A DNA stretch of 8,149 nucleotides from JBAXBF01 sp034429745 (GTDB taxonomy: Bacteria > Chloroflexota > Anaerolineae > Anaerolineales > DRKV01), in contig DAOUFY010000138.1 in NCBI GenBank assembly GCA_034429745.1, forward strand, positions 1 through 8,149, in the 5' to 3' direction. A model generated the notes under the pieces. The model ran no database searches. It was not told the DNA's origin and was given only the letters and a program-made list of their open reading frames with translations. The translations under genes and the position numbers were made by a program. This document shows, piece by piece, positions 6,051 through 8,149 of the stretch. The first letter of the stretch is position 1. Each line of letters starts with the position of its first letter.

Positions 6051-6849
6051 CTTAAATTTGTTAGGTGGTACCTTAAGAGAAATTAATCGGTTGACGGCAG
6101 AACAAAAAAGAGCTATTTATGCCAAGCTTATTCCGCTGCAACTGATTCAGAGATTTAACTTATCGCCTTCTTTGATGGATGCGGAAGGCCATGATCTGTT
6201 TGTTCTGAATGCTGCCGCAGGAACAGCATTTGTCGAATTGGCGCTTTTTCATACATGGGGCGCTAAAGACCCTTTATTCTATGCTCAATTAGCTGATACC
6301 ATTAATGGGCAATTGCAAATTCTCTTTTTTGCGATTAATGATGTAACTTCCCAAAGGTTTGATGTTGATAAGATGCCGGATGGAACGGCAACCAATTATG
6401 GTATGCGTTGCAGAAACATTCAGGCTGAAATTGCTGCAATGCAGGCGGGCTTAGCACCGGCTCAAATATATCGCGGATTGCGGATGCTGCCCCACAGTTT
6501 AGCAAATTTTGAATCTTTTGTTGAGAATTTAGGACACGAGATTTTTTTTGCGGAACCGTTGCATTATCACAATGCTGTTATTTTTGAACGTTACGGTTTA
6601 GGATACGAGCGCGGCAGAAAGCTCATTGAAAGAATCCATAAAGGTTTTTCAGAGAATGGTGACTTAAAGAAGAAACTGGATGGCTCAACGCCATTTCGAT
6701 CTCCAAATGCTGCTCAGAGTTTGCGGTTGCGTTCCTGGGCTGTCTATGATGGCATTCTTGGGCATTCTTTTCAAGATGTGGTTATGTATAAATTGGTGGG
6801 CAAGCATAGCCAAAGTTATACATGCGATCATGAGCAGCTCGTATGGTAA
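6034..6849 (+). CDS. Unrecognised soluble protein, coupled to smpB
   Basis: I do not recognise this 271-residue protein. It has no signal peptide, no clear membrane helix and no cysteine-rich motif. It looks mainly helical, with conserved-looking stretches such as MDAEGHDLFVLNAAAGTAFV, FHTWGAKDP and GHEIFFAEPLHYHNAVIFER. The cluster of His, Glu and Asp in the last of these could bind a metal, but it does not match HExxH or another named motif. The ATG at 6034 is preferred to the upstream in-frame TTG at 6025 because GAGAAG (6019-6024) sits 9 nt before it. It overlaps the smpB stop by 17 nt, so the two are probably translated together. It ends in TAA 38 nt before the end of the converging gene, with no clear terminator hairpin between them. 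Confidence 0.75.
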   Translation: MLNADDLNLLGGTLREINRLTAEQKRAIYAKLIPLQLIQRFNLSPSLMDAEGHDLFVLNAAAGTAFVELALFHTWGAKDPLFYAQLADTINGQLQILFFAINDVTSQRFDVDKMPDGTATNYGMRCRNIQAEIAAMQAGLAPAQIYRGLRMLPHSLANFESFVENLGHEIFFAEPLHYHNAVIFERYGLGYERGRKLIERIHKGFSENGDLKKKLDGSTPFRSPNAAQSLRLRSWAVYDGILGHSFQDVVMYKLVGKHSQSYTCDHEQLVW

Positions 6850-6887
6850 AAGACTGATAAGCCTCCTACTCGGTATCAAATAATATA

Positions 6888-8149
6888 TCACATTTGAAAG
6901 TAAGATTCAATTGCCTGAAAGATGTCTTCTAAGGGTACGAGCTTTTTCTCGGGATGATCGCGCTGTTTCCACTCAATACTGCCCTCGGAAAGAGCGCGTT
7001 GGCTGATGGTGAGTCGCAAAGGCATGCCTAGCAGATCTGCATCGTTGAATTTAACGCCTGGCCGCTCGTCTCGATCATCGAAAAGCACTTCATAACCTTT
7101 CAAGCATAGATCGGTGTAGAGTTTTTCTGCGGTTTCTTGCACCTGCGAATTATTTTTATCAGGCAATACGATAAGATAGATTTGGTATGGTGCTACTTGT
7201 TTGGGCAGGCAGATACCATAAGCATCATGATGTTGTTCAGCAAGGCAGCCAAGCAAAGAATATAGATTTAGCCTCAAGTGCGAGGCGTAGAGGGGCTGTT
7301 TTTGCCCTTGTTCATCTTGAAAAAATACACCTAATGGAATGCTGAGTTGGCTTCCCAGCGTTATTTCTTGAGCGATGGGTATTCCATATTCCTCTTGGAG
7401 GTTGCCTTCGCAAAGAGGGCATGGAGCAGCAGGCTGTGCTAAAGCTATATCGGCAATCAAATCAGCTTGATAATCCCTTCCATAGTTCACATTCAAATAA
7501 TGGAACCCAAATTCATTTGCACCGGCGACTAAGTTGGGTGTATGAGGGATGAGATCATCAACAACGGTAATGCATGGTATAACTGATGATTTCTGTATGC
7601 CGATGGGGGAAGCATAGCCGGGTTGGGCTTTAATAGCGATGATTTCTTCTTCTGTTGCAGGACGTAATGCATAGGCACCAACAACTGCTTTGAGTTTATC
7701 TTCACTGATCTCCAAATCACCTCTTAAAACAGCAAATATCAACGTTTCATGATTTTGGGGAGGAATTTTTCCCATGAAGAATACTGCCTTGGCTGTTTTA
7801 CTTTTGGGAATATTTAGAAAATCGGCTAAAGCTTGGATGGTAGAGGCATTTGGTGTGGCAACTTTTTCCAAAGCTAAAGGCTCAGATTGTTCTGGCGGAT
7901 CTTTTCTGAAAGTAGCCACGGTTTGTGCAGCTTGGTAATTACATGTTGAGCAGAAACAATAAGCTTTACCAAAGGAAGGACTAGGGTAATAATAATCGGT
8001 TGTTTTAGCTTGAGGCAGATATGATGATAAAGATGGAGCAGTTTTCAATGATAAGTTGCAAAGTTGGAAAAATTTCATCAGAAGATGCCGGCTTATGTGA
8101 TTCAATTCTTCCAACTTAGTCATAGAATCGGTGAAGTGAAATAAGTGAA
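6888..8149 (-). CDS. Prolyl-tRNA synthetase-like protein with degenerate catalytic core (partial, runs off the right edge)
   Basis: The frame is open to the right edge, and residues before the ATG at 8123 (HLFHFTDS) still resemble the ProRS region after motif 2, so that ATG is probably internal. About 150 residues are likely missing. Numbering from that Met: a Cys pair FCSTC (57-61); an INS/YbaK-like editing domain (about 85-230) with TPNASTIQALADFL, TAKAVFF (Lys112), RPATEEEI, AGANEFGFHY (His208) and NVNYGRDYQADLIADI; a second Cys pair CPLC (235-238); and a well-kept anticodon-binding domain (about 310-411) with VLFDDRDERPGVKFNDADL. In contrast, the GGSxSHEF proline-pocket segment is replaced by unrelated sequence (about 31-52), GHIFxLGTxYS by AQEITLGSQLS, and motif 3 (GSYGIGVGR) by ASHLRLNLYS, losing the glycines and the catalytic Arg. 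It probably cannot form prolyl-adenylate. A trans-editing or tRNA-binding role is inferred. Confidence 0.8.
   Translation of the reverse strand, partial: HLFHFTDSMTKLEELNHISRHLLMKFFQLCNLSLKTAPSLSSYLPQAKTTDYYYPSPSFGKAYCFCSTCNYQAAQTVATFRKDPPEQSEPLALEKVATPNASTIQALADFLNIPKSKTAKAVFFMGKIPPQNHETLIFAVLRGDLEISEDKLKAVVGAYALRPATEEEIIAIKAQPGYASPIGIQKSSVIPCITVVDDLIPHTPNLVAGANEFGFHYLNVNYGRDYQADLIADIALAQPAAPCPLCEGNLQEEYGIPIAQEITLGSQLSIPLGVFFQDEQGQKQPLYASHLRLNLYSLLGCLAEQHHDAYGICLPKQVAPYQIYLIVLPDKNNSQVQETAEKLYTDLCLKGYEVLFDDRDERPGVKFNDADLLGMPLRLTISQRALSEGSIEWKQRDHPEKKLVPLEDIFQAIESYFQM

Noticed and set aside
6850..6887. Shared bidirectional terminator between the two converging genes
   Set aside because: GATA...TATC with an inner CC...GG pairing is short and bulged, and there is no T-run on either side.

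Overview
The window reads as a piece of chromosome from a moderately AT-rich bacterium with compact, mostly co-directional housekeeping and cell-envelope genes. Nothing in it looks like a phage, transposon, CRISPR array or RNA gene. The gene styles (a membrane-anchored C39-like peptidase joined to a TPR tail, a Tat-exported L,D-transpeptidase, an Mre11/SbcD nuclease with no SbcC beside it, and a bacterial-type ProRS-like protein) remind me of Anaerolineae-type Chloroflexota. That placement is recollection of family style, not a search result, and should be held loosely.

Layout. Positions 93-1028 (+) hold an AEC-family permease whose natural start position, 9 nt after a perfect AGGAGG, is ATA instead of ATG. 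A 26-codon reading frame (1028-1108) exactly bridges this gene and the next through TAATG and ATGA overlaps. From 1105 a probable operon runs rightwards. First comes a C39-like peptidase with an intact Cys/His/Asp set, cut off by two amber codons three codons apart (2056 and 2062), after which its TPR tail continues in the same frame to 2412. Then follow an SbcD/Mre11 phosphoesterase (2422-3666), a dual-specificity-type phosphatase (3678-4238) and a Tat-signal YkuD L,D-transpeptidase (4205-5218). The last two overlap by 34 nt.

Positions 5219-5600 carry no clear plus-strand gene. The minus strand there has a possible small membrane protein (5299-5505). SmpB, the tmRNA partner, begins at 5601 immediately after an extended -10 box, so it may be transcribed as a leaderless mRNA. 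An unrecognised soluble protein (6034-6849) overlaps the smpB end and is probably co-translated with it.

Converging from the right edge is a ProRS-like gene (6888 to beyond 8149, minus strand). Its INS editing domain and anticodon-binding domain are well kept, but the synthetase core is eroded: class II motif 3 and the proline-pocket segment are unrecognisable. This is the most interesting object in the window, a candidate synthetase-derived trans-editing or regulatory protein. The other points worth checking are the double amber, the ATA start, the leaderless smpB promoter and the Tat motif encoded inside a gene overlap.
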